Made by a program: the position numbers and the translations under genes | From: Myxococcaceae bacterium JPH2 | Lineage (GTDB): Bacteria; Myxococcota; Myxococcia; Myxococcales; Myxococcaceae | DNA: 64,000 nucleotides | Direction: 5' to 3' | Assembly: GCA_016458225.1 (NCBI GenBank) | Contig: JAEMGR010000016.1 | Coordinates: 244,865-308,864 of the forward strand | The notes under the pieces: generated by a model | The model's input: only the letters and a program-made list of their open reading frames with translations | The model's database searches: none | What the model was told of the DNA's origin: nothing | Shown here: positions 55,269 through 64,000 of the stretch, in pieces | How positions within the stretch are numbered: position 1 is the first letter of the stretch | Layout of the letters: each line of letters opens with the position of its first letter

Positions 55269-56960
55269 TCAGGGGACGGCGGGCCCCCGCATGCTGGGGC
55301 GGACCACCGCCGCCACGATGTCCAGCAGCTTGGGCAACTGCAGGGGCTTCTCGAAGAACCCATCAATCCGGTCCAGCCCCTCGCCGGACGTGAGGGAGGC
55401 GACCTCGCTCGCTCCGGAGATGATGTACACGACGACGTCCGCCAGCGACTCGGTGCCTCGGATGAAGCGCAGCACCGAGCGGCCATCCTCCTCGCTCAGC
55501 CGCAGATCCAGCAGGACCATGGCCGGTCGGATGTGCGACAGGAGGGTGCGCGCCTCCGAGGCGCCCGACGTGGCCATCACCCGATAGCCCTCCTGCTCCA
55601 GCACCTGCTGGAGGACCTCGCGACAGTCTGCGTCATCCTCCACCAGCAGGATGCCACCGGCCTTGGGCGCCGCCTGGGACAGCTCGGGCGTGCTCACCGC
55701 CCCCGCGAACATGGGCAGGACGAACTGGAAGGTGCTGCCCTCGCCCAGGATGCTGGAGGCCTCCACGCGGCCTCCGTGCAGGGCGATGATCTTCGCCACC
55801 AGGGGCAGGCCCAGGCCCGCTCCCGGGGGGCGCGGCATGCCCGGCTGGGCGCGGTAGTACGAGTCGAACACGTGCTCCAGGGCGTCCGTGGACATGCCCG
55901 GCCCCGAGTCCTTCACCGAAAGCATGGCGACGCCGTCCGCGGTGGACACGCGCACCTCCACGGTGTTCTCGGCCTCGCTGTGGTGGATGCCGTTCTCGAC
56001 GAGGTTGTGGATGGCCTCGGCGATGCGTTCGCGGTCCCCTCGGACGAAGACCTCGGGGCAGGGCGGGATGACCACGCGCACCTTGCAGTGCTCGGCGAGG
56101 GCGCCCAGGGCACGCACCACTTCTTCGGCCACGGCCTTGATGCCAAAGGGGCGCTGGTTGAGCTGCATCTTCCCGGACGACAGCCGGGACATCAGCACCA
56201 GGTCGTTCACCATGCGCAGCAGGCGGTCCGCGTTGCGATCGCAGGTCTGCACCGCGCGCCGCTGCGAGTCCGCCAGCGCCCCCAGCTTCTCGCGCCCCAG
56301 CATGGCCAGATAGGCCTTGATGGTGGTGAGGGGGTTCTTCAGGTCATGCGAGACATTCCCGAGCAGCTCCTCGCGGTTCTGCTCCAGGCTCTTGAGGCCG
56401 GCGATGGCCGTCTGGAGGTCCTTGTTGCGCCGGGCACTGTCGTCGCGCAGCCGGGCGACCTCGTAGGCGGCGGACAGGTGCGCGGCCAGGGAGAGCATCA
56501 GCGTGTCGCTCGCCTTGCGCCGGGCGCCCAGCACCACGAGGACGCCCGTGATGCCCTGGGCACCCTCGAGTGGGACGGCCACGGTCCCGGGCTCGCGCAC
56601 CAGCGTCTTCTGCGTGAAGGCCCGGCCCACGGCGCCATCACCGGGTGAGGCGGCGATGATGCGGTCGTCATTGCGGCCCCGCACGTGCTCGACGTGGAGC
56701 TGATCCCTCGCGGGGAAGTAGCGCGCCACGTAGCAGACCTTGGGCTTGAGGAGCGCGTAGAGGATTTGGAGCTGGGAGCGCAGCGCCTCGGTGGGGCCGG
56801 CGTTGTCGGTCAGGTGGCGCCCCATCTCCAAGAGGGCGCGCGCGGCCGCATCCGGATCCACCGGTGGAGCTGGCTTCGCGGCCCGCTTGGCGGGGGTCTT
56901 CTTCGCGAGGGGGCGCAGCGGCACGACTTCGGCCAGCGGCCCCTTTCTCTTCGAGGGCAC
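55269..56960 (-). CDS. Hybrid sensor histidine kinase (GAF-HisKA-HATPase-REC)
   Basis: A 563-residue cytosolic hybrid kinase. A basic N-terminus (KKTPAKRAAK) precedes a GAF-like sensor (about residues 45-180). HisKA follows with His in NVSHDLKNPL (near 220), then the HATPase domain with N-box (NLVENGIHH), G1 (DSGPGM) and G2 (GAGLGL). A C-terminal receiver domain (about 435-555) has the acceptor Asp in VLLDLRLS. There is no membrane helix. The cognate output regulator is not adjacent. The GTG start has AGGA at 7 nt; a longer frame to 57029 is less likely. Confidence 0.92.
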   Translation of the reverse strand: MPSKRKGPLAEVVPLRPLAKKTPAKRAAKPAPPVDPDAAARALLEMGRHLTDNAGPTEALRSQLQILYALLKPKVCYVARYFPARDQLHVEHVRGRNDDRIIAASPGDGAVGRAFTQKTLVREPGTVAVPLEGAQGITGVLVVLGARRKASDTLMLSLAAHLSAAYEVARLRDDSARRNKDLQTAIAGLKSLEQNREELLGNVSHDLKNPLTTIKAYLAMLGREKLGALADSQRRAVQTCDRNADRLLRMVNDLVLMSRLSSGKMQLNQRPFGIKAVAEEVVRALGALAEHCKVRVVIPPCPEVFVRGDRERIAEAIHNLVENGIHHSEAENTVEVRVSTADGVAMLSVKDSGPGMSTDALEHVFDSYYRAQPGMPRPPGAGLGLPLVAKIIALHGGRVEASSILGEGSTFQFVLPMFAGAVSTPELSQAAPKAGGILLVEDDADCREVLQQVLEQEGYRVMATSGASEARTLLSHIRPAMVLLDLRLSEEDGRSVLRFIRGTESLADVVVYIISGASEVASLTSGEGLDRIDGFFEKPLQLPKLLDIVAAVVRPSMRGPAVP

Positions 56961-57058
56961 CGGCTGATCCTGCTCCAGAGAGCCCCCGCGAGGGAATGGC
57001 CTCGCGGGTCGAGGCCCACTCCAGGACACTGGCCGTGTCGGATGGACGACAGCCGGAC

Positions 57059-57787
57059 TCAGCCCTTGCGCTGGATGTGGGCGTCCTTGTCCAGGGAGTA
57101 GGGCTCCACGAGCAGCGCCTGGACCTTCTCCTGGAAGCCTTTCACCGAGAACCCACAGTCAGCCAGGGCCCCCAGCGCGGCGGTCTGGACGCGGCGGCCG
57201 GTCTCCTCGGCGGTGAGCAGCTTGAGCATGGGCTCGCGCGTCGACTCGTGCTTCAGCCCCCCGAGCGACTTCAGGGCCGCGATCTTCACGTCGTCCGACA
57301 TGTCCTCCAGGAAGGGGAGGACGGCTTCGGGGACGCGAGGGTCGGTCTTCCCGGAGACGGCGTGCAGCAGGACGACCTTCTTCTCCGGGTCCCGGGTGTA
57401 GTGGCTGGACAGGTGCTTGAGCGTGTCCGTGACGATGCCGAGCACCTGCTCCTCGGACTGCAGCTCCATCAGCAGGCGCAGGGCCCAGGAGGTGGCCTGA
57501 TCGCTCTTGCGCAGGAAGTCGCTGATGGGGGCGACGGCGTCCTGCCCGAAGCCCTTGATCAACTCGAACGTGTGCTCCTTCTCGTCCGCGTCCGTGGTGA
57601 GCGGGTCCACGGTGATGGTGAAGCGGCTGAGCAGGACGGTGATGGCCTCGGGGAACTTCATCTCCCCCAGCTGCTGGATGGCCTTCTGCCGCGTGGTCGG
57701 ATCCCCATACTTCTGGGTGACCTTGGACTTGAGCTTGAGGGCCTTGTCGGGACCCGATCCACCCGTGAGGAAATCGAAGAGACCCAT
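57059..57787 (-). CDS. HEAT-repeat protein
   Basis: A 242-residue cytosolic protein made of about five to six HEAT-like helical repeats, seen in AIQQLGEMKFPEAITVLLSRF, WALRLLMELQ, DVKIAALKSLGGLKHESTREPMLKLL and VQTAALGALADCGF-type units (each given in part). Such repeats bind other proteins; no catalytic motif is present. The start MGLFDFLTGG is typical of related myxobacterial proteins. It lies 98 nt upstream of the sensor kinase on the same strand. Partner unknown. Confidence 0.85.
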   Translation of the reverse strand: MGLFDFLTGGSGPDKALKLKSKVTQKYGDPTTRQKAIQQLGEMKFPEAITVLLSRFTITVDPLTTDADEKEHTFELIKGFGQDAVAPISDFLRKSDQATSWALRLLMELQSEEQVLGIVTDTLKHLSSHYTRDPEKKVVLLHAVSGKTDPRVPEAVLPFLEDMSDDVKIAALKSLGGLKHESTREPMLKLLTAEETGRRVQTAALGALADCGFSVKGFQEKVQALLVEPYSLDKDAHIQRKG

Positions 57788-57896
57788 GGTGCGCACTCGT
57801 TCCGGTGTTCGAAGAAGGAATTAGAAGGTGGAGGCGCCGTCTAGGACGGTGCGCCTCGCAAGACAAGAGCCAACCGCAACGTCGCGGCCCGCGGCT

Positions 57897-59069
57897 TCAG
57901 AGCGTCAACTCGCGACGCACATCGCCGCGATAGGCGCGTGACAGTGTCTCGGCCGCCGCGCGAGTCTCCGCGTCTGCGTCCTCCGGGACCTTGACCTGCA
58001 CGGTGAGGTACATGTCGCCAGGGGCTCCCCCCTTGAGGGAAGGGACGCCGCGGCCCTTGAGCCGCATGCGCCGCCCGGACTGTGACCCGGCGGGAACCTT
58101 CACGGTGACCTCGCCCTGGAAGGTGGGGACGCGAACCTCGGCGCCGAGCACGGCCTCGGAGACCGTCACGGGCAGGTCCATGGTCAGGTCGTCCCCGTCA
58201 CGCTTCACGAGGGGATGCTCGGCCACATCCACCTCGATGTAGAGGTCACCGGGAGGCGCGCCATGCTCGCCAGCGGCGCCCTGACCCGCCAGCCGCACCT
58301 TCGAGCCCGTGTGCACTCCCGCCGGAATCTTCACGGTCAGCCGGGTCGTCTCCTCGTGGACGCCGGTGCCGTCGCACTCGGGACACGGCTCCGCGGCCCG
58401 CCCGCTGCCATGGCACGTGGGGCAGAACCCGGATCCACCAAAGAGCCCCGGTGCCCGGCGCGCGCGGCCCGAGCCGTTGCAGGTGGGGCAGGTCACCATC
58501 TGGCCGGTATCACCACGTCCCTGGCACTTGGGACAGCGTCCCGGGCGGCGCAGGGTGATGGCGCGCTCGGTGCCCGTGACAGCTTCGGCCAGGGTGACTT
58601 GCACGCGGGTGGTGAGGTCATCGCCGCGCTCGGCACCGGAGGGCCGGGTCCTCCGCCCGAAGACGTCCCCCATGTTGACGCCGCCACCACCGCCGCCGGA
58701 TCGCCCGAAGATGTCGTTGAAGAGGTCGCCCAGGTCCACGCCCTCGGCGCCGTAGGGGATGCCGCCCCCGCCTCCGCCACCCGCGGACTGGGCCGCCCGG
58801 TAGGCGCGGTACGCTTCCGCCTTCTTCTCGTCGTAGCCGATCTTCTCGGCGTCCTCGCCAAACTCGTCGTACAGCTTGCGCTTCTTCGGGTCGCTCAAGA
58901 CCTCGAAGGCGGCGTTGAGCTTCTTGAACTTCTCCTCCGCCGCCTTCGCCTTGCTCCCCTGGTTCACGTCGGGGTGGTGTTCTCGCGCCAGCTTCCTGAA
59001 GGCCTTCTTGATCTCGTCCGCGGACGCCGTCCGCGAGACGCCCAGAATCTGGTAGTAGTCGTCCGCCAT
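57897..59069 (-). CDS. dnaJ: DnaJ chaperone
   Basis: A 390-residue type I DnaJ. The J domain (about residues 1-70) has the HPD motif (HHPDVNQ), followed by a Gly-rich linker with GGGGGGG runs. The zinc domain has four CxxCxGxG repeats ([32 protein letters not shown]), then two substrate-binding beta domains. It delivers clients to DnaK. dnaK and grpE are not nearby, so it is a stand-alone copy, possibly one of several in the genome. The ATG has a GGCGGGAA ribosome-binding site. Confidence 0.94.
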   Translation of the reverse strand: MADDYYQILGVSRTASADEIKKAFRKLAREHHPDVNQGSKAKAAEEKFKKLNAAFEVLSDPKKRKLYDEFGEDAEKIGYDEKKAEAYRAYRAAQSAGGGGGGGIPYGAEGVDLGDLFNDIFGRSGGGGGGVNMGDVFGRRTRPSGAERGDDLTTRVQVTLAEAVTGTERAITLRRPGRCPKCQGRGDTGQMVTCPTCNGSGRARRAPGLFGGSGFCPTCHGSGRAAEPCPECDGTGVHEETTRLTVKIPAGVHTGSKVRLAGQGAAGEHGAPPGDLYIEVDVAEHPLVKRDGDDLTMDLPVTVSEAVLGAEVRVPTFQGEVTVKVPAGSQSGRRMRLKGRGVPSLKGGAPGDMYLTVQVKVPEDADAETRAAAETLSRAYRGDVRRELTL

Positions 59070-59186
59070 TTGTTCCCGCCGTGCTGTACCCGATTGCAAG
59101 AACGTAACCAGTACAGAGGGCGACGCCAGCACGGGATGTCCGAAAGACCGTGGGATGGTTAGAGTCGCCGCAAGATGAGGGAGGCC

Positions 59187-59903
59187 ATGGCAGTGCCGCG
59201 CGCAGCTCGAGCGGGTCCCCTGTGCCTGGTGGGCTGGCTGCTCGCGACCGCCCCGGCAAGCGTCTGGGCGGCGCCTCCCGCGTCCGCTGATTCGGACCGG
59301 ACCGAGAACGCGGTGGTGGACCGGGTGGTCGCCGTCATCGAGGGCCAGGTCCTGACCCTCAGCGAGCTGGATTTCGAGGCCCGGGTGGCGCTCGTCCAGC
59401 AGGGGGCCGTGCAGGCCGCCTCGGACCCGTTGGACGAGGAGACGCTGCGTCGGTCCCTCGATCTGGCCATCAGCCAGCGCCTCCTCGTACTGACGGCGGA
59501 CCGCCTGCAGGCCTTTCCCGTCGAGCCGTCGGATGTCGAGACCCGCCTGGTGGCCTTCCAGGCCCGACTTGGCGGCCCGGAGGCCCTGAGGCGCTTCCTG
59601 GCCCTCCACGACATGGACCGGGAGGGACTTGCGGTCGCCGTGGCGCGCATGCTGCGCGCCGAGCGCATCCTGGACAGCCGCGTGCGGATCAAGGCCCAGG
59701 CAAGCGAGACCGAGGTGCGGCAGTACTACGACTCGCACCGGGCCGAGTTCCCAGGTGAGTACGACCAGGCGGCGCGCACGGCCATTCGCGACAGGCTGGT
59801 CCGGGCCCGCTACAACGAGCTGGCCGCCAGAGTCCTGGCCGAGGCGCGCTCTGCGGCGCAGGTCCGTCGGGTGGCGGCCTTTGCTCGGGAGGCCCGGCGA
59901 TGA
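59187..59903 (+). CDS. SurA N-terminal-like periplasmic chaperone without PPIase domain
   Basis: A 238-residue exported protein with a signal peptide (about residues 1-28, ending VWAAPP). The SurA N-domain begins at [20 protein letters not shown], followed by helices to a final [13 protein letters not shown] segment, where the parvulin domain would normally begin but is absent. SurA-like chaperones help outer-membrane protein folding. The ATG at 59187 has GAGG at 6 nt; an ATG at 59175 is in frame. It overlaps rimI by ATGA. Confidence 0.85.
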   Translation: MAVPRAARAGPLCLVGWLLATAPASVWAAPPASADSDRTENAVVDRVVAVIEGQVLTLSELDFEARVALVQQGAVQAASDPLDEETLRRSLDLAISQRLLVLTADRLQAFPVEPSDVETRLVAFQARLGGPEALRRFLALHDMDREGLAVAVARMLRAERILDSRVRIKAQASETEVRQYYDSHRAEFPGEYDQAARTAIRDRLVRARYNELAARVLAEARSAAQVRRVAAFAREARR

Positions 59904-60394
59904 GGCGCCTGAACGACGAGGGCGCATCCGGGCCCAGCCACGGCTTCCTGATCCGCCGGATGACCCGGGATGACCTCCCGGCGGTCATGGCCCTGGAGAA
60001 GGCGTCCTTTCGCAACCCCTGGTCCACGGAGCTGCTCCAGCGCGAGCTGGAGCACGAGTGGTCCACCATCCTCCTCGTGGAGGACCCGCTGCCAGAGGGT
60101 GGGGTGGAGCTGCTCGGGCTCGCCATCTTCTGGATCGTCCACGACGAAGTGCACGTGCTGAATGTGGCCACGTCCCCCGAGCATCGGCGGCGTGGGGTGG
60201 CCCGCGCCGTGATGGACGAACTGCTCGCCCGAGGTCGCGCGCATCGCTGCTCCCTGGCGACGCTGGAGGTCCGTAGGAGCAATGAGCCCGCGCTGAACCT
60301 CTACCGCGCGCTGGGCTTTCGTCCTGTGGGCATCCGTCCGAACTATTACGTGGACGAGGGCGAGGACGCGATCGTGATGGTCCTCGACTTCTAA
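59900..60394 (+). CDS. rimI: RimI-like ribosomal protein N-acetyltransferase (GNAT)
   Basis: A 164-residue GNAT enzyme with the acetyl-CoA loop [14 protein letters not shown] (about residues 89-102) and the RimI-typical ending with [19 protein letters not shown] and VGIRPNYY. RimI acetylates the N-terminus of ribosomal protein S18 and possibly others. The ATG overlaps the SurA-like gene (ATGA). The 208-nt gap behind it contains the rpsL promoter. Confidence 0.9.
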   Translation: MRRLNDEGASGPSHGFLIRRMTRDDLPAVMALEKASFRNPWSTELLQRELEHEWSTILLVEDPLPEGGVELLGLAIFWIVHDEVHVLNVATSPEHRRRGVARAVMDELLARGRAHRCSLATLEVRRSNEPALNLYRALGFRPVGIRPNYYVDEGEDAIVMVLDF

Positions 60395-60494
60395 CCGCAC
60401 GCGGAGTAGAGGACCGCCCGCTGTCTCCAGGTTCGACGAAGATGGAAAAGGGTTATCGGGTCCCGGCTGCTTCCTGGCCAGGGTCCTGCCGTGC

Positions 60495-60522
60495 TTGACA
60501 CGGGGAGGCCCCTCTCTATACT
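60495..60522 (+). promoter_or_regulatory. Strong sigma-70 promoter of the str operon
   Basis: TTGACA (60495-60500), 16 nt, TATACT (60517-60522): a perfect -35 and a -10 with 5 of 6 matches, about 80 nt before rpsL. The strength fits a ribosomal protein operon. Confidence 0.75.
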
Positions 60523-60602
60523 CGCGCGCCTTTCTGTAGCCTGTAGGTAGATATGTGCCGCCTGGTGTGCTCGAGGCGGCTCCCATCGAAGAAGAGGTTT
60601 CA

Positions 60603-60974
60603 GTGCCGACCATCAGCCAGCTCGTCCGCAAGGGCCGCGAGAAGCTCAACATCAAGGGCAAGAGCCCTGCCCTGAAGGAGTGCCCCCAGAAGCGCGGTGT
60701 TTGCACCCGCGTGTACACCACGACCCCGAAGAAGCCGAACTCGGCCCTCCGCAAGGTGGCGCGTGTTCGTCTGACCAACGGGATCGAGGTCACCTCCTAC
60801 ATCCCCGGCGTGGGTCACAACCTCCAGGAGCACTCGGTGGTGATGATCCGCGGTGGCCGTGTGAAGGACCTCCCGGGTGTTCGCTACCACATCGTTCGCG
60901 GAACGCTGGACTCCGTGGGTGTTGCGGGCCGCAAGCAGAGCCGTTCGAAGTACGGAGCGAAGCGCCCGAGCTGA
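60603..60974 (+). CDS. rpsL: Ribosomal protein S12
   Basis: A 123-residue S12, near-identical in layout to other bacteria: [10 protein letters not shown] at the N-terminus, [19 protein letters not shown] with the lysine linked to streptomycin resistance (PKKPNS), and the GVRYHIVRG and RKQSRSKYG segments. It sits in the decoding centre of the 30S subunit. The start is a GTG with GAGG at 5 nt; the upstream open frame is not part of the family. Confidence 0.97.
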   Translation: MPTISQLVRKGREKLNIKGKSPALKECPQKRGVCTRVYTTTPKKPNSALRKVARVRLTNGIEVTSYIPGVGHNLQEHSVVMIRGGRVKDLPGVRYHIVRGTLDSVGVAGRKQSRSKYGAKRPS

Positions 60975-61130
60975 TTGGCTCGGATCGCTGACCACCTTCG
61001 TCATTTGAAGCCGTGTCGGACGCTGGCCCCACACCCTGGGGAGTGTCCTCCGCAGTTCCAAGAATGCAGCGTTTGAAGCCCCGGTGTATTTCCTCGGAAG
61101 AGGGAAGTGGGGCGTAAGGGAAGAGAAGAG

Positions 61131-61601
61131 ATGCCTCGTCGTCGCGTAGTCGCTAAGCGGAAGATCCTCCCCGATCCGAAGTTCCAGGATCGGCTCGTGA
61201 CGAAGTTCGTCAACGACCTGATGCGCAAGGGGAAGAAGTCCATCGCCGAGGGAGTCTGCTACGGCGCGTTCGCCCTCATCGAGGAGCGTGCGAAGGAGGA
61301 CCCCCTCAAGACCTTCAAGAAGGCCCTGGACAACGTCAAGCCCGTGCTCGAGGTGAAGAGCCGCCGCGTCGGTGGCGCCACCTACCAGGTGCCCGTGGAG
61401 GTCCGTCAGGATCGCCGCGTGGCGCTGGGCATGCGCTGGATCATCACCTACGCCAAGGCGCGTGGTGAGAAGACGATGCAGGAGAAGCTGGCCGGCGAGA
61501 TCATGGACGCCGCCAACAACCGCGGTAACGCGGTGAAGAAGCGTGAAGACACGCACAAGATGGCCGAGGCGAACAAGGCCTTCGCGCACTACCGCTGGTA
61601 G
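61131..61601 (+). CDS. rpsG: Ribosomal protein S7
   Basis: A 156-residue S7 of standard length, with start [10 protein letters not shown] and typical segments [30 protein letters not shown] and [25 protein letters not shown] (in part). It nucleates the 30S head and usually regulates its own operon. The 156-nt gap after rpsL is longer than usual and could hold an S7 autoregulatory hairpin. The ATG is preceded by GGGAAGAGAAGAG. A rho-independent terminator follows. Confidence 0.97.
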   Translation: MPRRRVVAKRKILPDPKFQDRLVTKFVNDLMRKGKKSIAEGVCYGAFALIEERAKEDPLKTFKKALDNVKPVLEVKSRRVGGATYQVPVEVRQDRRVALGMRWIITYAKARGEKTMQEKLAGEIMDAANNRGNAVKKREDTHKMAEANKAFAHYRW

Positions 61602-61622
61602 TCCCTTAGGGGCTCGCGGACG

Positions 61623-61663
61623 CCGCTCGGATGCAGAGGATGCATCCGGGCGGTTTTGTTTTT
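61623..61663 (+). terminator. Rho-independent terminator after rpsG
   Basis: CCGCTCGGATGCA (61623-61635) pairs with TGCATCCGGGCGG (61641-61653) over 13 bp with one G-U pair and a 5-nt loop, followed by TTTTGTTTTT. It is the best intrinsic terminator in the window and lies between rpsG and fusA. Confidence 0.85.
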
Positions 61664-61749
61664 GCTAGAAGCAGGTTCTCTGAAATTTCCGGTCGGTGAG
61701 CGCGGAGGCCGTGTCGGCTTGCCCGCCTCCCGTGGAGAGGCACTGAGTC

Positions 61750-63825
61750 ATGGCTCGCGAGTACCCACTCGAGCGCTACCGCAACATCGGCATCATGGCG
61801 CACATCGATGCCGGCAAGACGACCACCACCGAACGGATCCTGTTCTACACAGGGGCCATCCACAAGATGGGGGAGGTGCACGAAGGCACCACCACGACGG
61901 ACTGGATGGTGCAGGAGCGCGAGCGCGGCATCACCATCACCTCGGCCGCGATCACCTCGTTCTGGAAGCGGCGCGAGCAGAGCTACCGCGTCAACATCCT
62001 CGACACGCCGGGCCACGTGGACTTCACCATCGAGGTCGAGCGCTCGCTGCGCGTGCTGGATGGCGCGGTCGCGGTGTTCGACGCGGTGAACGGCGTCGAG
62101 CCCCAGTCGGAGACGGTCTGGCGCCAGGCGGACAAGTACAAGGTCCCCCGCATCTGCTTCATCAACAAGATGGACCGAGTGGGCGCGGACTTCGAGATGT
62201 CCGTGGGCACCATCCGCGAGAAGCTGGGTGCCCGGCCCGTGCGCATGCAGTTGCCGCTGGGCTCCGAGGACAAGCACCGCGGCGTCATCGACCTGGTGCA
62301 GATGAAGGCGCTCGTGTTCCACGACGACGCCCAAGGCAGCCGCTACGACACGGTGGACATCCCCGAGGAGTTCCGCGAAGCGGCCGACGCCGCGCGCGCC
62401 GAGCTGGTGGAGGCCGTGGCGGAGCAGAGCGACGCGCTCACCAACAAGTTCCTGGAGGGGGCGGAGTTCACCGAGGAGGAGATCCGCGCGGGGATCCGCG
62501 AGGGTTGTGTCGGGCTGAAGCTGTTTCCGGTCTTCTGCGGCTCGGCGTTCCGCCACAAGGGCGTACAGCCGCTGCTGGACGCCGTGGTGGACTACCTGCC
62601 CAGCCCGTTGGACATCCCGCCCGTGCACGGCAAGAACCTCAAGGGCGAGGACGAGGAGCGACCCACCCGCGACGACGCGCCGTTCAGTGCGCTGGCGTTC
62701 AAGATCATGAACGACCCCGCGTTCGCCTCGCAGACGCTCACGTTCCTGCGTGTCTACTCAGGCCGCCTGGAGGCGGGGACCGCGGTGTGGAACTCGGTGA
62801 AGGGCAAGCGCGAGCGCGTGAGCCGGCTCGTGCAGATGCGCGCGGACAAGAAGGACGAGCTGACCGAGTGCTACGCGGGTGACATCTGCGCGGTGGTGGG
62901 CATGAAGCTCGCCACCACGGGCGACACGCTCTGCGACGACAAGCACCCCATCATCCTGGAGCGGATGGAGTTCCCCGAGCCGGTCATCGACATCGCCATC
63001 GAGCCGAAGTCGACGGCGGACCAGGACAAGATCATCCAGGCGCTCCAACGGCTCGCGGCGGAGGATCCGTCGTTCCGCGTGAAGACGAACGAGGAGACGG
63101 GGCAGACCATCATCGCCGGCATGGGCGAGCTGCACCTGGAGATCATCGTCGACCGGCTCCTGCGCGAGTTCAAGGTCGACGCGAACATCGGCAAGCCGCA
63201 GGTGGCCTATCGCGAGACCATCACGGTCCCGATGGAGGCCGAGGGCAAGTACATCCGGCAGACGGGAGGCCGAGGCCAGTACGGCCACATCTGGCTGCGC
63301 GTGATGCCGAACGAGCCAGGCAAGGGCTTCCAGTTCGAGAACAAGATTGTCGGGGGCGCGGTGTCCAAGGAGTTCGTGGACGCGGCGAAGCAGGGCATCG
63401 CCGAGTCCATGCAGAACGGGCCGGTGGCCGGCTACCCCATGGTGGACGTCAAGGTCGAGGCCTTCGACGGCTCCATGCACGACGTGGACTCCAGCGAGAT
63501 GGCGTACAAGATCGCTGGCTCCCTGGGCTTCAAGGACGCGGTGCAGCGGGCCTCGCCGGTGCTCCTCGAGCCCATCATGAACTGCGAGATCCTCACGCCC
63601 GAGGAGTCCATGGGCGACGTCATCGGAGACCTCAATGGTCGCCGGGGGAAGATCCTGGGGATGACGCCTCGGCCGGGGAACGTGCAGGCCATCCAGGCGC
63701 AGGTGCCCTTGGCCGCCATGTTCGGGTACTCGACCGACCTGCGCAGCCGCAGCCAGGGAAGGGCGACCTACACCATGCAGTTCAGCCACTACGCGCCGGC
63801 CCCGAAGGCGGCGTTGAACCGGTAA
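61750..63825 (+). CDS. fusA: Elongation factor G
   Basis: A 691-residue translational GTPase with G1 [13 protein letters not shown]3 DTPGHVDF, G4 NKMD, then domains II-V to the end. It moves tRNA and mRNA after peptide transfer and helps recycle ribosomes. Length and motifs are those of the main EF-G. The ATG has GAGAGG about 9 nt upstream. It lies in the usual rpsL-rpsG-fusA-tuf order but is split from rpsG by a terminator, so either read-through or its own promoter in the 86-nt gap is needed; I see no clear promoter there. Confidence 0.97.
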   Translation: MAREYPLERYRNIGIMAHIDAGKTTTTERILFYTGAIHKMGEVHEGTTTTDWMVQERERGITITSAAITSFWKRREQSYRVNILDTPGHVDFTIEVERSLRVLDGAVAVFDAVNGVEPQSETVWRQADKYKVPRICFINKMDRVGADFEMSVGTIREKLGARPVRMQLPLGSEDKHRGVIDLVQMKALVFHDDAQGSRYDTVDIPEEFREAADAARAELVEAVAEQSDALTNKFLEGAEFTEEEIRAGIREGCVGLKLFPVFCGSAFRHKGVQPLLDAVVDYLPSPLDIPPVHGKNLKGEDEERPTRDDAPFSALAFKIMNDPAFASQTLTFLRVYSGRLEAGTAVWNSVKGKRERVSRLVQMRADKKDELTECYAGDICAVVGMKLATTGDTLCDDKHPIILERMEFPEPVIDIAIEPKSTADQDKIIQALQRLAAEDPSFRVKTNEETGQTIIAGMGELHLEIIVDRLLREFKVDANIGKPQVAYRETITVPMEAEGKYIRQTGGRGQYGHIWLRVMPNEPGKGFQFENKIVGGAVSKEFVDAAKQGIAESMQNGPVAGYPMVDVKVEAFDGSMHDVDSSEMAYKIAGSLGFKDAVQRASPVLLEPIMNCEILTPEESMGDVIGDLNGRRGKILGMTPRPGNVQAIQAQVPLAAMFGYSTDLRSRSQGRATYTMQFSHYAPAPKAALNR

Positions 63826-63829
63826 TGGG

Positions 63830-63856
63830 TCGCCCGGAGGGTTGTCTACCGGGCGA
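63830..63856 (+). terminator. Hairpin after fusA, possible attenuator
   Basis: TCGCCCGG (63830-63837) pairs perfectly with CCGGGCGA (63849-63856) around an 11-nt loop, followed by only TTT. It begins 4 nt after the fusA stop. With such a short T-run it may be a weak terminator or processing site between fusA and tuf. Confidence 0.45.
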
Positions 63857-63969
63857 TTTCAGTTGACGTCGCAGCAGGTTTGGAGCACGACGCAGCACCT
63901 TTCGGGAGTTGCTTTTCCCGAGTTGAGACCGAGAGCGCCGGACGAAGCTCCGGCCCCGTGAGGAGTGTC

Positions 63970-64000
63970 ATGTCCAAGGAAAAGTTCGATCGTAGCCTTC
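63970..64000 (+). CDS. tuf: Elongation factor Tu (first codons only)
   Basis: Only ten codons are visible before the right edge. They read MSKEKFDRSL, the usual EF-Tu opening. GAGGAG lies 5 nt before the ATG, and the position after fusA is canonical. The 144-nt gap before it has a hairpin after fusA and a small stem GCCGGA/TCCGGC near 63935-63955. Confidence 0.9.
   Translation, partial: MSKEKFDRSL

Overview
The window is GC-rich and reads as a chromosome segment of a myxobacterium (Myxococcus/Corallococcus-like). The evidence is the gene content (a spore-coat-type exopolysaccharide locus, a Ser/Thr-kinase-like protein, DUF4129/DUF4350 membrane genes, a HEAT-repeat protein, an S12-S7-EF-G-EF-Tu cluster) and the dense use of GTGA/ATGA stop-start overlaps. 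From memory, the order from the Wzx flippase to the str operon resembles the M. xanthus MXAN_326x-329x region; this was not checked.

Layout. 1-6500 (minus): a membrane zinc-ribbon protein running off the left edge, preceded by ccmABCDEFG for cytochrome c maturation. 6711-12404 (plus): a five-gene polysaccharide operon (deacetylase, flippase, acyltransferase, two glycosyltransferases) behind a good sigma-54-type promoter. 12409-17352 (minus): a thiamine thiSGE group followed by three membrane genes, with a sigma-70 promoter in front of thiS. 17504-20113 (plus): a probable pseudokinase, an M19 dipeptidase and a Cys-rich lipoprotein. 20138-24148: a TfoX-N protein, an unknown protein with a dihaem cytochrome c, and a muconolactone-isomerase-like/GST-like pair.

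24181-38419 (minus) is the most unusual part: ten tightly packed genes that look like one operon. It starts with an enediyne-type polyketide cassette: DUF1702/UnbL, UnbV, UnbU, a 1938-residue KS-AT-ACP-KR-DH-PPTase synthase, and an enediyne-type thioesterase. It continues with a carboxymuconolactone-decarboxylase/AhpD-family gene that has an in-frame UGA exactly where the second Cys of the CxxC redox motif belongs. A hairpin with a GGUC loop lies 17 nt after the UGA, so I read this as a selenoprotein (CxxU). The last four genes encode an ABC importer with two different permeases, an ATPase and a binding protein with a CxxxC motif. I know of no described system joining these three modules.

38892-50808: mostly housekeeping or unknown genes (SRPBCC protein, hydrolases, CorA, HAD phosphatase, RlmI-type methyltransferase, a tandem pair of small paralogues, a lipase-like protein, a membrane-anchored subtilase, a CPBP protease). 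50908-59069 (minus): plsB, argS, a hybrid sensor kinase, a HEAT-repeat protein and dnaJ. 59187-64000 (plus): a SurA-like chaperone, rimI, then rpsL, rpsG, fusA and the first codons of tuf, with a strong promoter before rpsL and a terminator between rpsG and fusA.

No tRNA, rRNA, insertion sequence or CRISPR array was recognised. The selenocysteine machinery (selA, selB, selC, selD) is not in the window, so the recoding claim depends on the rest of the genome.
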